Positions 1 through 9,843 of a stretch of DNA of 64,000 nt are shown in pieces (position 1 is the first letter of the stretch; every line of letters begins with the position of its first letter). The stretch lies in assembly GCA_002702655.1 (NCBI GenBank), contig PABB01000068.1, positions 124,001-188,000 on the forward strand. The letters run 5' to 3'. The stretch comes from Planctomycetaceae bacterium (GTDB taxonomy: Bacteria; Planctomycetota; Planctomycetia; Pirellulales; Lacipirellulaceae). Made by a program: the position numbers and the translations under genes. The notes below the pieces were generated by a model. The model saw only the letters and a list, made by a program, of their open reading frames with translations. It had not been told where the DNA came from and did no database searches.

Positions 1-572
1 TGGTGGGCGGCAAGTTCGTCCTGGGCGGCCTGTACGACAAGATCGGCATGACGACCGAAACGATCTCCCGCGGCAAGAACAGCGGCGTGTTCTCCACGAC
101 CGAAAAGTTCACCGACGGCGAGCGCGAAGCCCTACAGACGATGATGGAAGACATCTACGACCAGTTCACCGCCAAGGCCGCCGAAGGGCGCGGCATGGAG
201 CAGGACGATCTGAAGAAGCTCGCCGAGGGCAAAGTTTACACCGGCCGGGTAGCCAAGCGATTGGGTCTGGTCGACGAGTTGGGCACGCTGAAGGACGCCA
301 TTGCGGCGGCCAAGCGGCTGGCCGGGCTCGACCCCGACGAAAAGGTGCGGGCGATGATTCTGCCCGAGCCGACCAACCCGCTGGAGATGCTGCTGGGGGC
401 CGACCCCGACCAGCAACAGCACGAGGCGCGTTCGGCCGCGTGGGCCCTATCGGCCGCTGCGGGCGTGGCGCCGGAACTGTCCGGCCGCGTGCAGCAAGCG
501 CTGCAGTTGATGCAAGTCATGCAGCAGCAGCCGGTCGCCGTGACGATGCCGTACTGGATTGAGATCAAGTAA
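1..572 (+). CDS. sppA: Signal peptide peptidase SppA (peptidase S49), C-terminal part
   Basis: This is the last ~190 residues of an S49 serine protease; the gene begins outside the window, and the reading frame is open from base 3. S49 enzymes are membrane-bound and degrade cleaved signal peptides. The part present starts just after the expected GSIGV-like segment and continues with GGKFVLGGLYDKIG, a K-rich SRGKN stretch near where the family's general-base lysine lies, and the conserved GRVAKRLGLVDELG helix. The catalytic serine region is upstream of the window and cannot be checked. The tail after about residue 110 is Gln/Ala-rich and not conserved. A strong terminator follows 40 bases downstream, so this gene ends its transcript. 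Confidence 0.88.
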   Translation, partial: VGGKFVLGGLYDKIGMTTETISRGKNSGVFSTTEKFTDGEREALQTMMEDIYDQFTAKAAEGRGMEQDDLKKLAEGKVYTGRVAKRLGLVDELGTLKDAIAAAKRLAGLDPDEKVRAMILPEPTNPLEMLLGADPDQQQHEARSAAWALSAAAGVAPELSGRVQQALQLMQVMQQQPVAVTMPYWIEIK

Positions 573-613
573 GACTTCGGCTAACGCGGCAACAAACGAC
601 GACAGTCATCACA

Positions 614-651
614 GAGCCCCCGCGGCGAGTTCGCGGGGGCTCGTTTCATTT
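614..651 (+). terminator. Rho-independent terminator after sppA
   Basis: An 11-bp perfect stem (614-624 with 632-642, all G/C-rich) has a 7-base loop and is followed by a T-rich stretch (GTTTCATTT). Confidence 0.85.
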
Positions 652-699
652 CGCTCCGCATCACGCACCCGCGCGGCCGCGTGGTATTGCGCGCAGGCT

Positions 700-985
700 C
701 GAGCCCCGACGGCCTGAAGGGCCGGTTCTACGCAAGCCCAGAACGCAGCCTGGGTCTTTGCGCCAACCACCACGGTAGCCCTGAAAGGGCGCGCTTCGTG
801 GAACTTGCATGTAGCGCGCCCTTTCAGAGCTATCCGGAACTCCTGCGCCAGGGTCCCAGGGCTGCGCCCTGGGCTATCGTAATGCGGCCCTTCAGGCCGC
901 GGTTATCGTGTGCAACGACTGTCGGGTGGTTCGCGGCGTTGGTCGATGTAGCGTTTCCCGGCGGCAAGTGTGCCGCCGGCTAGGA
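700..985. repeat. Nested inverted repeats in a gene-free stretch; family E copy 1
   Basis: The 500 bases between sppA and the VOC gene hold no credible gene but several perfect palindromes: 711-723 with 886-898 (13 nt), 781-794 with 814-827 (14 nt), and 855-862 with 866-873 (8 nt, 3-nt loop). At 952-982 lies a 31-nt string that recurs exactly, in inverse orientation, at 19869-19899 (family E). The arrangement resembles a cluster of REP-like elements. Confidence 0.75.
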
Positions 986-1076
986 ACCAACTTGGCGCCG
1001 GCTCAACAGCTGAGCGGACTCGCGGGCAGGGGCGAACTCGCGCCCTCCCCCGCTGCTTACGTGCTATAACCACGGC

Positions 1077-1520
1077 ATGAATGACACATCGCTTACGCCG
1101 TTTCATGTGGCCGTGCAGGTGCGCGACCTGGCCGAGGCCCGCGCGTTCTACGGCGGCGTGCTGGGTTGTAGCGAGGGCCGCTCGGCCGACGCGTGGGTCG
1201 ACTTCAACCTGTTCGGCCACCAGTTCGTCTGCCACGTGAATCCCGAGTTGGGCCCTGCGGGCCGGCTCGCCTCGCACTACAACCCGGTCGACGGCCACGG
1301 GGTGCCGGTGCCGCACTTCGGGGTGGTACTGACGATGGACGCCTGGACGGAGTTGGCCGACCGGCTGCGGGCGGCCGACGTGCAGTTCGTCATCGAACCG
1401 TACACCCGCTTCGCCGGTGAGCCGGGCGAGCAGGCGACGATGTTTCTGCTGGACCCCACCGGCAATGCGCTGGAGTTCAAAGCGTTTGCCGACATCGACG
1501 GGCAGTTGTTCGCCACGTAG
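1077..1520 (+). CDS. VOC (glyoxalase/extradiol dioxygenase fold) protein
   Basis: A 147-residue protein with the two beta-alpha-beta-beta-beta modules of the vicinal oxygen chelate superfamily. The opening [10 protein letters not shown] and closing [10 protein letters not shown] are characteristic. Candidate metal ligands are His10, His80 and Glu133, the usual three positions in single-chain VOC enzymes, so a metal-dependent activity is plausible, but the substrate cannot be read from the sequence. The ATG has no clear Shine-Dalgarno sequence. It stands alone between a palindrome-rich region and the giant secreted protein, with no operon context. A glyoxalase-like or dioxygenase-like role are both possible. 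Confidence 0.85.
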   Translation: MNDTSLTPFHVAVQVRDLAEARAFYGGVLGCSEGRSADAWVDFNLFGHQFVCHVNPELGPAGRLASHYNPVDGHGVPVPHFGVVLTMDAWTELADRLRAADVQFVIEPYTRFAGEPGEQATMFLLDPTGNALEFKAFADIDGQLFAT

Positions 1521-1893
1521 CAATGGCGGGAGCGGAGTTCGCCGCACCGCCGGCGGCCGGCCGACCACCCAGGCATGCGCGAAACGGAAAACGAAGTCGC
1601 AGCCGCAGAGGGATCTCTGCAGTCGCTACCGGGCGTCTTGCGGGATTCCTAAAACTCTTGCCCGCATTCTTTGCCGACAGATTTGACCGTGCTGCCTACA
1701 ATGGGACGCAGGCGGGACTTATCCACTCCAGCCGCAACGCCGCGCTGCGCCGACCCTTGCCGTGGTCGGTTGGCATTCGCGAGAGTTGCAGGTCACGCCG
1801 GGGCGGCAGGCGGCCATGGCGGATCTTCCCCGCAGCGAAGCGGCGACGGCGCGGGAACCGCCATATCGAGCGCGGAACACAGAGGAACAGGGC

Positions 1894-4800
1894 ATGGCAC
1901 GCGGGCGACACGCGAAACGATCTGGCATGGCAGCCAGCCGGCGGCGGCGGTTGCAGTTTGAGACGCTGGAGAACCGCGCGCTGCTCAGCTTGACGCACCT
2001 GTACACGTTCAACGACGGCACGGCCAACGACGCGGTCGGCGGGGCCCACGCGACGCTGCACAACGGGGCGACGCTGGTCAACGGCCAGCTGCTGCTGCAG
2101 AACGGGGGCGTGTCCAGCGGGCAAGCGACCGAGGTGCAGTACGCGCAGCTGCCCGCGGACATCTTGCCCGCGGCCGCCGTGACGGTCGAAGCGTGGTTCG
2201 TCACGTCCACCGCCTCGTCGTGGACGCGGGTGTTCGATATCGGCAACCAGAGCGGCACGTCGGGCGACAGCTACTTTTTCTTCTCGCCGCGGAGCGGGCC
2301 GGGCGATTCGCGCGCTGTGTTGCACCCCAGCGGCTCAAGCGACCGTCTGGCGACTGGCCCCGTCACGGCCGACGGCGTGCCGCACATGGTGGCGGCCGTG
2401 ATCGATTCGCCGACGGGTCAAATCCGGCTCTACATCGACGGTACGGAAGTCGGCACGGGGTCGCTCAGCCGCGCGGGAGCGGGGCACGTCAACGACGTGC
2501 TGGCCTACCTGGGGCGGTCGCTGTACGACGCCGACCCCGGTTTCACCGGCACGATCGACGAAGTGCGGATCTACGACGAACCGCTCTCGGCAAGCGTCAT
2601 CGCCGCGCAAGCGGCCGCCGGGCCGATCGCGTCGTCGCTCGCCGGCAACTTCGACGCCGACAACGACGTCGACGGCACGGACTTCCTCCAGTGGCAGCGT
2701 GGCTGGGGCTCGACGACCAGCCTGGCCGCCGACGCCAACCTCAACGGCGTCGTCGACGGCGACGATCTGCCGTACTGGCAAAGCGACTTCGGCCAGCTGG
2801 AGCCCGGCCCGACGGCGTCGCTGTCGGTGCACGACGAGGTGCGGACCTTCGGCACGTTGAACTGGACCGAAGTGACCATGACCGGCCAGTCGGAGCTGCG
2901 GATCACGGGCGCCGGCAATCCGCTCCATGGCAGCATCGTCCATCTCAACTCCGACGATGCGTGGCTGCTGCTGACCAACGTGGCCCCCTCGGCGGTCAAT
3001 GCGGCGTTTTTGAAGCAGGTCCGCGTCAACGGCGCCCCGGCCGTGTTGGGCACGAACGTGCGGGTCGTGCAGTACGAGTTGGGCACGGTGGTGATTCCCC
3101 ACGCGGCCGATTTCGAGCCGTTGGAGGCGTTCAGCCTGCCGCACTTCGAGGGCGCCTCGAAAACGTTCGGGCAGTACACGTACTACGACTCGGCCGGCGA
3201 GTTGGGCGTCGTGGCGAGCAACATCAGCTCCTTCAAGCTGAAACGCGGCTACATGGCCACGATCTCCAACCAGCCCAATGGCAGCGGCTGGAGCCAGGTC
3301 TTCGTGGCCCAGGACAGCGACCTGGACGTGGCGGTCTTGCCCGAGGGGTTGGACAACAACGTGCAGTACGTGTACGTGGTTCCTTGGCGGTGGGTGTCGA
3401 AGAAAGGCTCCTCGGACCTCGCTCCCGAGACGCTCAACGCGGCGTGGCACTACAACTGGAACAACAGCCTCAACTCGCCATTGGACTGGGAGTACGTGCC
3501 AATCCGCCAGCAGCGATGGTGGCCGGGCTACCCCTTCAACAAGCCTGATTCGACGATCCTGCTGGGCTACAACGAACCGAACAACCCCGTTGAAGACGCC
3601 TACCAAACGCTGGGCAACGGCTCGGTCGACGCGGCGATCGCCGCCTGGCCGGAGTTGGAAGCCACTGGGCTGCGGCTCGGCTCGCCGGCGGTCACCGACG
3701 GCGGCAAGGCGTGGCTGTACGAATTCATGGACAAGGCGATCGCCGCGGGCCGCCGCGTCGATTTCATCGCCATTCACAACTATCAGGCGAACCACACGGC
3801 CGGCTCGCTCTACAACTGGCTGAAAGACGTTTACGACCGGTACCACCTGCCGATCTGGATCACCGAGTTCAACAATGGCGCCAACTGGACCGGCGGGACC
3901 GACCCCACTTACGAGCAAAACGCCGCGGCGATCGGCAGCTTCATCAACATGTTCGACGAGACGCCGTGGATCGAACGGTACTCGATCTACAGCCGCGTCG
4001 AGGCGGTCCGCGAAATGACCTACGCCGACGGCACGTTGACCCCGGCCGGGCAGGTCTACTACGACAACGACTCGCCGATCGGCTACCGGCAGCAGGGCGT
4101 GCCGGCCGGTTACTCGGCAGGCGGAGTCACGCAGTTGCTCCTGGACGGAAACGCGTTGGATTCGTCGGGGTCGGGAAATCACGGTCAGGTTGTGGGCACG
4201 CCCGCGTACGTTGTCGGCCAGCAGGGGCAAGCGCTCGAACTGGATGGGACCACCAGTTACGTGCAGTTGGCCGACAACGTGGCGCAGGGCGACGAGTTCA
4301 GCTTCGCCGGGTGGGTGAAGTGGGACGGCGGCGGCAACTGGCAGCGGATCTTCGACTTTGGCAATGACACGTCGTCGTATCTGTTCCTCACGCCCTCCAA
4401 CGGGTCGAATCTGCGGTTTGCGATCAAGAACGGCGGCGGCGAGCAGATCGTGCAGACCAGCGCGCTGACGCCGGGTGAGTGGACGCACGTGGCCGTTACG
4501 CTGGGCGGCGGGTCGGCCAAGCTGTACGTCAACGGCGCCCTGGCGGCGACCAACAATTCAGCCTCGATCAAGCCCAGCGATTTCGCTCCCAAGTTCAATT
4601 ACCTGGGCGAGTCGCAGTTCGCGGCCGACCCGCTGTTCAACGGGCAGCTCGACGACATTCATATCGCGGATTACGTGCTGAGCCCAACGCAGATCGCCGG
4701 GCTGATGACCAACAACGCGCCGCAGTTTGCGACCAGCGTGATCTCGCTGGGGACCGCCGTCCGGGGAGCGGCGTTCACCGGCTCGCTTGCCGGCATGGCG

Positions 4801-5382
4801 ACCGACGCCGATGGCCGCGACTCGCTCTCTTACAGCAAGCTCAAGGGACCGGCATGGCTGAGCGTGGCGGCCAACGGCGCGCTGTCCGGCACGCCCGGCG
4901 TCGCCGAGCCGACGGAGCAGGAGTTCGTGGTCACGGTCACGGACAACGACGGCGCGTCTTCGTATGCGGTGCTGACGCTGGAGTTGGCCAATTCGCGCTT
5001 GGCGTCGGCCGTGTCGTACGCCGTAGCCGAATCGCAGACCGCGTCGGTCCAGACGGCGGCGTCGGACCTGACGGCGCTGGCGATCACGGTCGACCAAGCG
5101 GATCCGACGGCCCCGGACGCCACGGGGCCGTCGTCCACGACCGCGAGCACGCGGGAGCACGCGCCGGTCGAAGGTCGCCAGCGCAGCGCGCCAGCGGCCG
5201 CCTTCCACTCGGCAATTGAGCGCTGGTCGTTGTGGAGCGACGAGCTTGAAATCGACGACGCCGTGGCGGCCACCCGCCAGCGACCAGCGCCGCGATCCGG
5301 CGGATCCAGTGCTGGGCGGCGCGAGGCCGTGTCCGACGCCGCGCTGCAGGCGCTGCTTGACGACGGCCTCGACGCCATTTAG
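1894..5382 (+). CDS. Giant secreted protein: LEPR-like motif, LamG, dockerin, glycoside-hydrolase-like core, LamG, Ig-like
   Basis: 1162 residues. The start at 1894 is chosen because GAGG at 1882-1885 sits 8 bases upstream; an in-frame GTG at 1762 would add 44 unconserved residues. The N-terminus is Arg-rich and carries FETLENRALLS (about residues 22-32), the planctomycete LEPR-XLL-type export motif. Then come LamG/concanavalin-like domain 1 (~35-240), a dockerin-like double calcium loop (~250-303, DADNDVDGTDF and DANLNGVVDGDD), and a module resembling the glycosyl-hydrolase catalytic core family (~490-690) with putative catalytic Glu561 in GYNEPN and Glu658 in ITEFN. LamG domain 2 (~750-940) and a putative-Ig/cadherin-like domain (~950-1035) follow, then a low-complexity tail without PEP-CTERM. 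Family knowledge suggests extracellular polysaccharide binding or cleavage; the substrate is unknown. Confidence 0.85.
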   Translation: MARGRHAKRSGMAASRRRRLQFETLENRALLSLTHLYTFNDGTANDAVGGAHATLHNGATLVNGQLLLQNGGVSSGQATEVQYAQLPADILPAAAVTVEAWFVTSTASSWTRVFDIGNQSGTSGDSYFFFSPRSGPGDSRAVLHPSGSSDRLATGPVTADGVPHMVAAVIDSPTGQIRLYIDGTEVGTGSLSRAGAGHVNDVLAYLGRSLYDADPGFTGTIDEVRIYDEPLSASVIAAQAAAGPIASSLAGNFDADNDVDGTDFLQWQRGWGSTTSLAADANLNGVVDGDDLPYWQSDFGQLEPGPTASLSVHDEVRTFGTLNWTEVTMTGQSELRITGAGNPLHGSIVHLNSDDAWLLLTNVAPSAVNAAFLKQVRVNGAPAVLGTNVRVVQYELGTVVIPHAADFEPLEAFSLPHFEGASKTFGQYTYYDSAGELGVVASNISSFKLKRGYMATISNQPNGSGWSQVFVAQDSDLDVAVLPEGLDNNVQYVYVVPWRWVSKKGSSDLAPETLNAAWHYNWNNSLNSPLDWEYVPIRQQRWWPGYPFNKPDSTILLGYNEPNNPVEDAYQTLGNGSVDAAIAAWPELEATGLRLGSPAVTDGGKAWLYEFMDKAIAAGRRVDFIAIHNYQANHTAGSLYNWLKDVYDRYHLPIWITEFNNGANWTGGTDPTYEQNAAAIGSFINMFDETPWIERYSIYSRVEAVREMTYADGTLTPAGQVYYDNDSPIGYRQQGVPAGYSAGGVTQLLLDGNALDSSGSGNHGQVVGTPAYVVGQQGQALELDGTTSYVQLADNVAQGDEFSFAGWVKWDGGGNWQRIFDFGNDTSSYLFLTPSNGSNLRFAIKNGGGEQIVQTSALTPGEWTHVAVTLGGGSAKLYVNGALAATNNSASIKPSDFAPKFNYLGESQFAADPLFNGQLDDIHIADYVLSPTQIAGLMTNNAPQFATSVISLGTAVRGAAFTGSLAGMATDADGRDSLSYSKLKGPAWLSVAANGALSGTPGVAEPTEQEFVVTVTDNDGASSYAVLTLELANSRLASAVSYAVAESQTASVQTAASDLTALAITVDQADPTAPDATGPSSTTASTREHAPVEGRQRSAPAAAFHSAIERWSLWSDELEIDDAVAATRQRPAPRSGGSSAGRREAVSDAALQALLDDGLDAI

Positions 5383-5795
5383 TCGCATCCCCGTTGCCGG
5401 CGCTACAGCTGCTGAGGTGAGACCGGCGCAAGACGAGTGCCGCAAAGGCGAACGCCGTGACGGTATTCCCGCACGTGGGCCGGGCGCGCGGGACGACGCC
5501 GCGGCGACGATGGTCGTTTCTTCGCGCGATCTTCATATGCCGACGCATGCGCCGCGATCGCGCCGGCAAATCGCATGCGTGCTCGCATCGAATCGGCTAC
5601 GATGCGAGTACCTCTCGACTGCCGATGCCGCATCGGCAATCGACTTGCCGCGCGTCGTTCCGCACCGCCGCATTTGCCAGCGGATGACTTTTCGCCGCAG
5701 TCGGGCTGCGTGGCCCGTTGCGTGACGCCTGCCGCGTCGCCGGCGTCCCGCTCGTCGACCATCCACGATTGACGTCCTCATCCACGGAACAACCC

Positions 5796-8700
5796 ATGCG
5801 CTTTTGCCGCCACGTCGTTCTTGCCTTGCTCGCCGTCGCGCCTGTGATGTTGGCCGTTCGCGCCGCCGGCCAGACGCCCACGTACCGCGTCGAGCGCATC
5901 GCCTCGGGCCTGCGGCAGCCGGTGTACATGGACCAGGCGCCGGGGGATCCGGCGAACATCATTTACTACATGACGCGCACCACCACCGGCGGCGCCAATG
6001 CCGGCTCGGGCACGCACGGCAGTCTGTGGCGTTACGACATGGACACCCGCGCGGCCACCGAGGTGCTGAACCTCAGCCACCGCGACCTGACGCTCGACCT
6101 GGGTCCGCAGGGATTTGCGTTTCACCCCGATTTCAACAACCCCGGCACGGACGGCTACCAGAAGATTTACGTGTCGTCGGCCGCGACCGGCGGGCCGGTG
6201 AACTACGTGGAAGAGTACGCCGCCAGCGGGGCCAACGGCACGGTGCCGATCAATCGCAGCACGGGCGAGCCGATCGTCAGCCGCACGTTGCTGCAATACG
6301 ACAACGTGTTCGGCGACAACAACCATGTGATTGACTGGATCGGGTTTGATCCCCGCGCGTATTCAGCGGCGCCCGGGTCGCCGGAGCGGAACTACCTGTA
6401 CATCTCCGCGGGCGACGGCTCGAACGGGCGATCGGCGCCCGACCGCCCCGAGCAGAAGTCGAACATTGTGCAAGGCAAGCTGCTGCGGATCGATATCGAC
6501 CCCAACAAGCCTGACTTCTACCCCGGCGATCCGCAGAAGAACTTTGCGATCCCCGACACGAACCCCATCCCGCTGTGGAATTCCACGCACGGCCCGACCG
6601 AGCAGCTCGTGGGCACGACGCTCACGTACACGACCGGCACGACCAGTTACACGCCGGCGCTGCCGGAGCTGTATTTCACCGGCACCCGCAACACGTTCCG
6701 GATGAGCCTGGACCGTGTGACGGGCGACTTCTACTCCGGCGACGTCGGCGAAGTGCAGCGCGAGGAGATCAACTTCGTGCGAGCCGATCCGTACGACGGT
6801 TCGCAGCCGCCGCTGGACTTTGGCTTTCCGCAGCGCGAGGGGACCGGCAATTTCATCAGCCAGGCGGTCGGCTCGACCACCATCCAATGGGATCTGTCGG
6901 GCGGCGGGTCGGTGGTCGCCGACAGCATCAACCCGATCCAAGAGGGCGATCACGGAACGCTGAATGCCGGCTCCACCGCCGGCGACGTGGAGATTCGCAG
7001 CACGCCGCGCAGTGCGTATATCGGCGGCTACGTGTATCGGGGCCCGGTCGCGGAGTTGCAGGGCAAGTATTTCTACGCCGACTTCGTACAGGGCAACATC
7101 ATGTCGCTCGACTTCGACACGAACATCCCGCTGGAGAACTACAGCGGCACGAACCTCAATCAGCAGAGCATCCCTGGCGAGAGCGACCCGCTGGCCCGCA
7201 TCGGCACGCGCGAGGTGGTGCTCAACCGCAACCTCAACTCGCTGTGGCACACGATCATGGACGACCCGGCGGACCCGACCTACACGCCGGCGCTGGGCAG
7301 CAGTTTTGGCATCGGGCGGATTGTGTCGTTCGGCGAGGACAACGACGGCAACCTGTACGTGGTCGACATGGGCGGACAGCGCGGCAACGCGAGCTTTCTG
7401 AATGACTATCCCGGCACGTCCACCGGGCAGATTTTTCGCATCTCGCCGCTGTTCGCGGCGATCGACGTGACGCTCACCGTCAACCGCGAGACGGGCGAAG
7501 TGACGCTCCAGAACGCCACCGGCGCGCCGCTGGAACTGAACAGCTACAGCTTGCTGTCCACGGCCGGGGCGATCGACCCCGCGTCGTGGACGCCCGTGGC
7601 CGGCAACTACGACGTGCCCAACCCGCCCGGCGACGGCTCGGTGGACGACAACGATTCCTGGCTCGTGACCGTCAGCACCAACGGCCAGTTCAGCGAAGAA
7701 ACCACAGGCGACAAAGGAACGATTGGCACGGGCGCCACGGTCTCGCTGGGCGAGGCGGGCAGTTGGATCCAGTCGGTCTACGAGGATTGGACGCTGCAGA
7801 TCGAGCTGGCTGACGGGACCACGGTCACCGGCGCCGTGGAGTTTATCGGCAACGGCGATCAGCCGTTCGCGCGTAGCGATCTCGACTTCAACGGCGTGCT
7901 GGAGCCGGCCGACTGGCTGAAATTCCGCGCGAACTACTTCAGCGAGTTCGCCGCGCAGAGCGCCGCGCAGTCATACGAGTTCGGCGACCTGGACGGCGAC
8001 GGCGACAATGACTACGACGACTTCCGCCTGTTTCAAAGCGACTACGTGGCGGTGCACGGCATGGCGGCGTTCGTGACGCTGACCGGCGTGCCGGAGCCCA
8101 GCGGCATGATGCTGGCGATCGTCGCGGGCGCGGCCGTCGCGACTTATCGACGCCGACGCTGCTGCGGGCGACGAGCGCCACGCGCAGCGCTTGTGGCGTT
8201 GATCGTCGGAGCGGGAGTTCTTGCGACGGCGCCGACCCAGGCCGCACTGCAGCATCAATACACGTTTTTCAACGGCAGCGCGAACGACTCGATTGGTACG
8301 GCCCACGGTCAGCTGTTTGGCAACGCCGCGGTGTCCAACGCCGGACGCTTGGAGTTGCCCGGCGGGTCGGGCGACTATCTTGGCTTCAACCCGGCGGAGA
8401 TCGGCATCTCGAGCTACACCGATTTGACGTTCGAGCTGTGGTTCACCGTCGACAACCACCAAACTTGGGCCCGGCTGTTCGACTACGGCGACCGCGACAT
8501 CCCGGACAACCAGCAAGGCTACATTTACTACTCGCCGCGAAGCGGCAACAGCGGCAATCCCGCGTTGGCGCGGTACGCCACGTTTGGCGATCGCACCAAT
8601 ATCGAGCACCCGGCGCCGCAGACGGGCGAGTTGCACCACCTGGCGTTCGTGATCGACGACAACGCGAACGGCGGGGCGGACGCGTTTTCGGTGTACCTGG

Positions 8701-9563
8701 ACGGCGCGCTGCAGTCGTCGATGCCGCATAGCAAATCGCTGAGCGATATCGTGGAAACCTACGCCTACTTAGGCAAGTCCACGTTTCCCGGCGACGTGGA
8801 CCCGTATTTCGACGGCTCGATCGAGGAGTTTCGGATCTATGACAGCGTACTGAATCTCGCCGACGTGCAAGCTCGCTACGCCCAGGGCCCCACACGGATG
8901 GCCACCTTGGTCGTCGACATCGTCACCGGCGAGGCCAGTATCGTGACCTCCAGTGCAACGCCAGTGTCGTTCGACTACTACGAAATCCGCAGCCAGGGTG
9001 GACTGCTCAACACGACCGCGTGGAACAGCCTGGACGATCAAAACCACGATCAGGCGGGAACCGCGGCGGGACAGGGTTGGGAGGAAGCGGACCAATCGAG
9101 TTCGTCGAAGTTGGCCGAGTTCTTTCTGCAGGGGTCGTCAACCGTTGCCTGGGGGAGTGACCTGGCGCTGGGGCGGCCGTTTGACTCGTCCATTTTGGGA
9201 CCTGGCACGTCCGGCGATCTGACTTTCAGCATTGGTTTGCCCAGCGGCGAGTTGGTCACTGGCGGCGTCGAGTATGTCACGCGCCTGGCCTTCGCCGATT
9301 TCAATGTGGACGGGCTCGTCGACGGCGCGGACTTCCTCGCCTGGCAACGGGGCAACGGCATCACCAGCGGCGCGGCGCTCGCCGACGGCGACGCCCAACT
9401 GGACGGCGACGTCGACGCCGCGGACCTGGCCGTTTGGCAGTCCGATTACGGAACCGCCACGTTCGCTGCGGCCGTGGGACAGCCGATTCCCGAGCCGGTC
9501 GCTGTGGGCCTGGGCGCGGCGGGACTGATTCTGCTGGCCGCGGGCCGCCGCGACGCCAGCTAG
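5796..9563 (+). CDS. Composite secreted protein: PQQ-sugar-dehydrogenase-like, dockerin, internal PEP-CTERM, second export-like segment, LamG, dockerin, PEP-CTERM
   Basis: 1255 residues in one uninterrupted frame. The start at 5796 gives a clear signal peptide (MRFCRHVVLALLAVAPVM..., cleavage near AAG-Q); the 26 codons upstream are not protein-like. Residues ~30-540 resemble the glucose/sorbosone dehydrogenase beta-propeller (QGFAFHPDF, ISAGDGSNG, LLRIDIDPN). A dockerin-like calcium repeat (~690-745) leads into a complete PEP-CTERM tail at residues 765-795 (VPEPS, hydrophobic helix, RRRR). Translation continues into a second hydrophobic segment (ALVALIVGAGVLATAPTQA, ~797-815) that looks like a signal peptide, then LamG, another dockerin-like repeat and a final PEP-CTERM (IPEP...GRR) at the C-terminus. 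It looks like two adjacent secreted-protein genes joined without a stop. A natural fusion or a sequencing error that removed a stop are both possible. Confidence 0.82.
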   Translation: MRFCRHVVLALLAVAPVMLAVRAAGQTPTYRVERIASGLRQPVYMDQAPGDPANIIYYMTRTTTGGANAGSGTHGSLWRYDMDTRAATEVLNLSHRDLTLDLGPQGFAFHPDFNNPGTDGYQKIYVSSAATGGPVNYVEEYAASGANGTVPINRSTGEPIVSRTLLQYDNVFGDNNHVIDWIGFDPRAYSAAPGSPERNYLYISAGDGSNGRSAPDRPEQKSNIVQGKLLRIDIDPNKPDFYPGDPQKNFAIPDTNPIPLWNSTHGPTEQLVGTTLTYTTGTTSYTPALPELYFTGTRNTFRMSLDRVTGDFYSGDVGEVQREEINFVRADPYDGSQPPLDFGFPQREGTGNFISQAVGSTTIQWDLSGGGSVVADSINPIQEGDHGTLNAGSTAGDVEIRSTPRSAYIGGYVYRGPVAELQGKYFYADFVQGNIMSLDFDTNIPLENYSGTNLNQQSIPGESDPLARIGTREVVLNRNLNSLWHTIMDDPADPTYTPALGSSFGIGRIVSFGEDNDGNLYVVDMGGQRGNASFLNDYPGTSTGQIFRISPLFAAIDVTLTVNRETGEVTLQNATGAPLELNSYSLLSTAGAIDPASWTPVAGNYDVPNPPGDGSVDDNDSWLVTVSTNGQFSEETTGDKGTIGTGATVSLGEAGSWIQSVYEDWTLQIELADGTTVTGAVEFIGNGDQPFARSDLDFNGVLEPADWLKFRANYFSEFAAQSAAQSYEFGDLDGDGDNDYDDFRLFQSDYVAVHGMAAFVTLTGVPEPSGMMLAIVAGAAVATYRRRRCCGRRAPRAALVALIVGAGVLATAPTQAALQHQYTFFNGSANDSIGTAHGQLFGNAAVSNAGRLELPGGSGDYLGFNPAEIGISSYTDLTFELWFTVDNHQTWARLFDYGDRDIPDNQQGYIYYSPRSGNSGNPALARYATFGDRTNIEHPAPQTGELHHLAFVIDDNANGGADAFSVYLDGALQSSMPHSKSLSDIVETYAYLGKSTFPGDVDPYFDGSIEEFRIYDSVLNLADVQARYAQGPTRMATLVVDIVTGEASIVTSSATPVSFDYYEIRSQGGLLNTTAWNSLDDQNHDQAGTAAGQGWEEADQSSSSKLAEFFLQGSSTVAWGSDLALGRPFDSSILGPGTSGDLTFSIGLPSGELVTGGVEYVTRLAFADFNVDGLVDGADFLAWQRGNGITSGAALADGDAQLDGDVDAADLAVWQSDYGTATFAAAVGQPIPEPVAVGLGAAGLILLAAGRRDAS

Positions 9564-9843
9564 CTGCGGGGCCGCAAACTCCTGCCAGCTAGCGAGTTAC
9601 AGCCGGCCCCGGGGCCGCCGGCAGCGACGGGGACCGGTTTTCCCGAGTTTTTCTGTCCCGCGGCGCGAACCTCCCAGCCGATCTGGCACTCATAGCGTTG
9701 TCTGCGGTCACACGGGGCCTGGGGCGGAGTTTTTCTTGACTCCGCCCGGTTGGCACGCGAGACTTCAGATTCAGAGCGACAGACATCTGTCGCCGTTTTT
9801 TGGATCTCTCACGCCGCGCTCGGCGCGCAACACGAGGGTCATC

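Noticed and set aside
1671-1705. TTGCCG ... TACAAT as a promoter of the LamG protein
   Set aside because: The -10-like box is good, but the spacer of 20 bases to the nearest -35-like box is too long to support a call.
2335-4488. A 717-codon minus-strand frame opposite the LEPR/LamG protein
   Set aside because: Arg-rich composition without any motif; the plus strand encodes recognisable LamG and dockerin domains.
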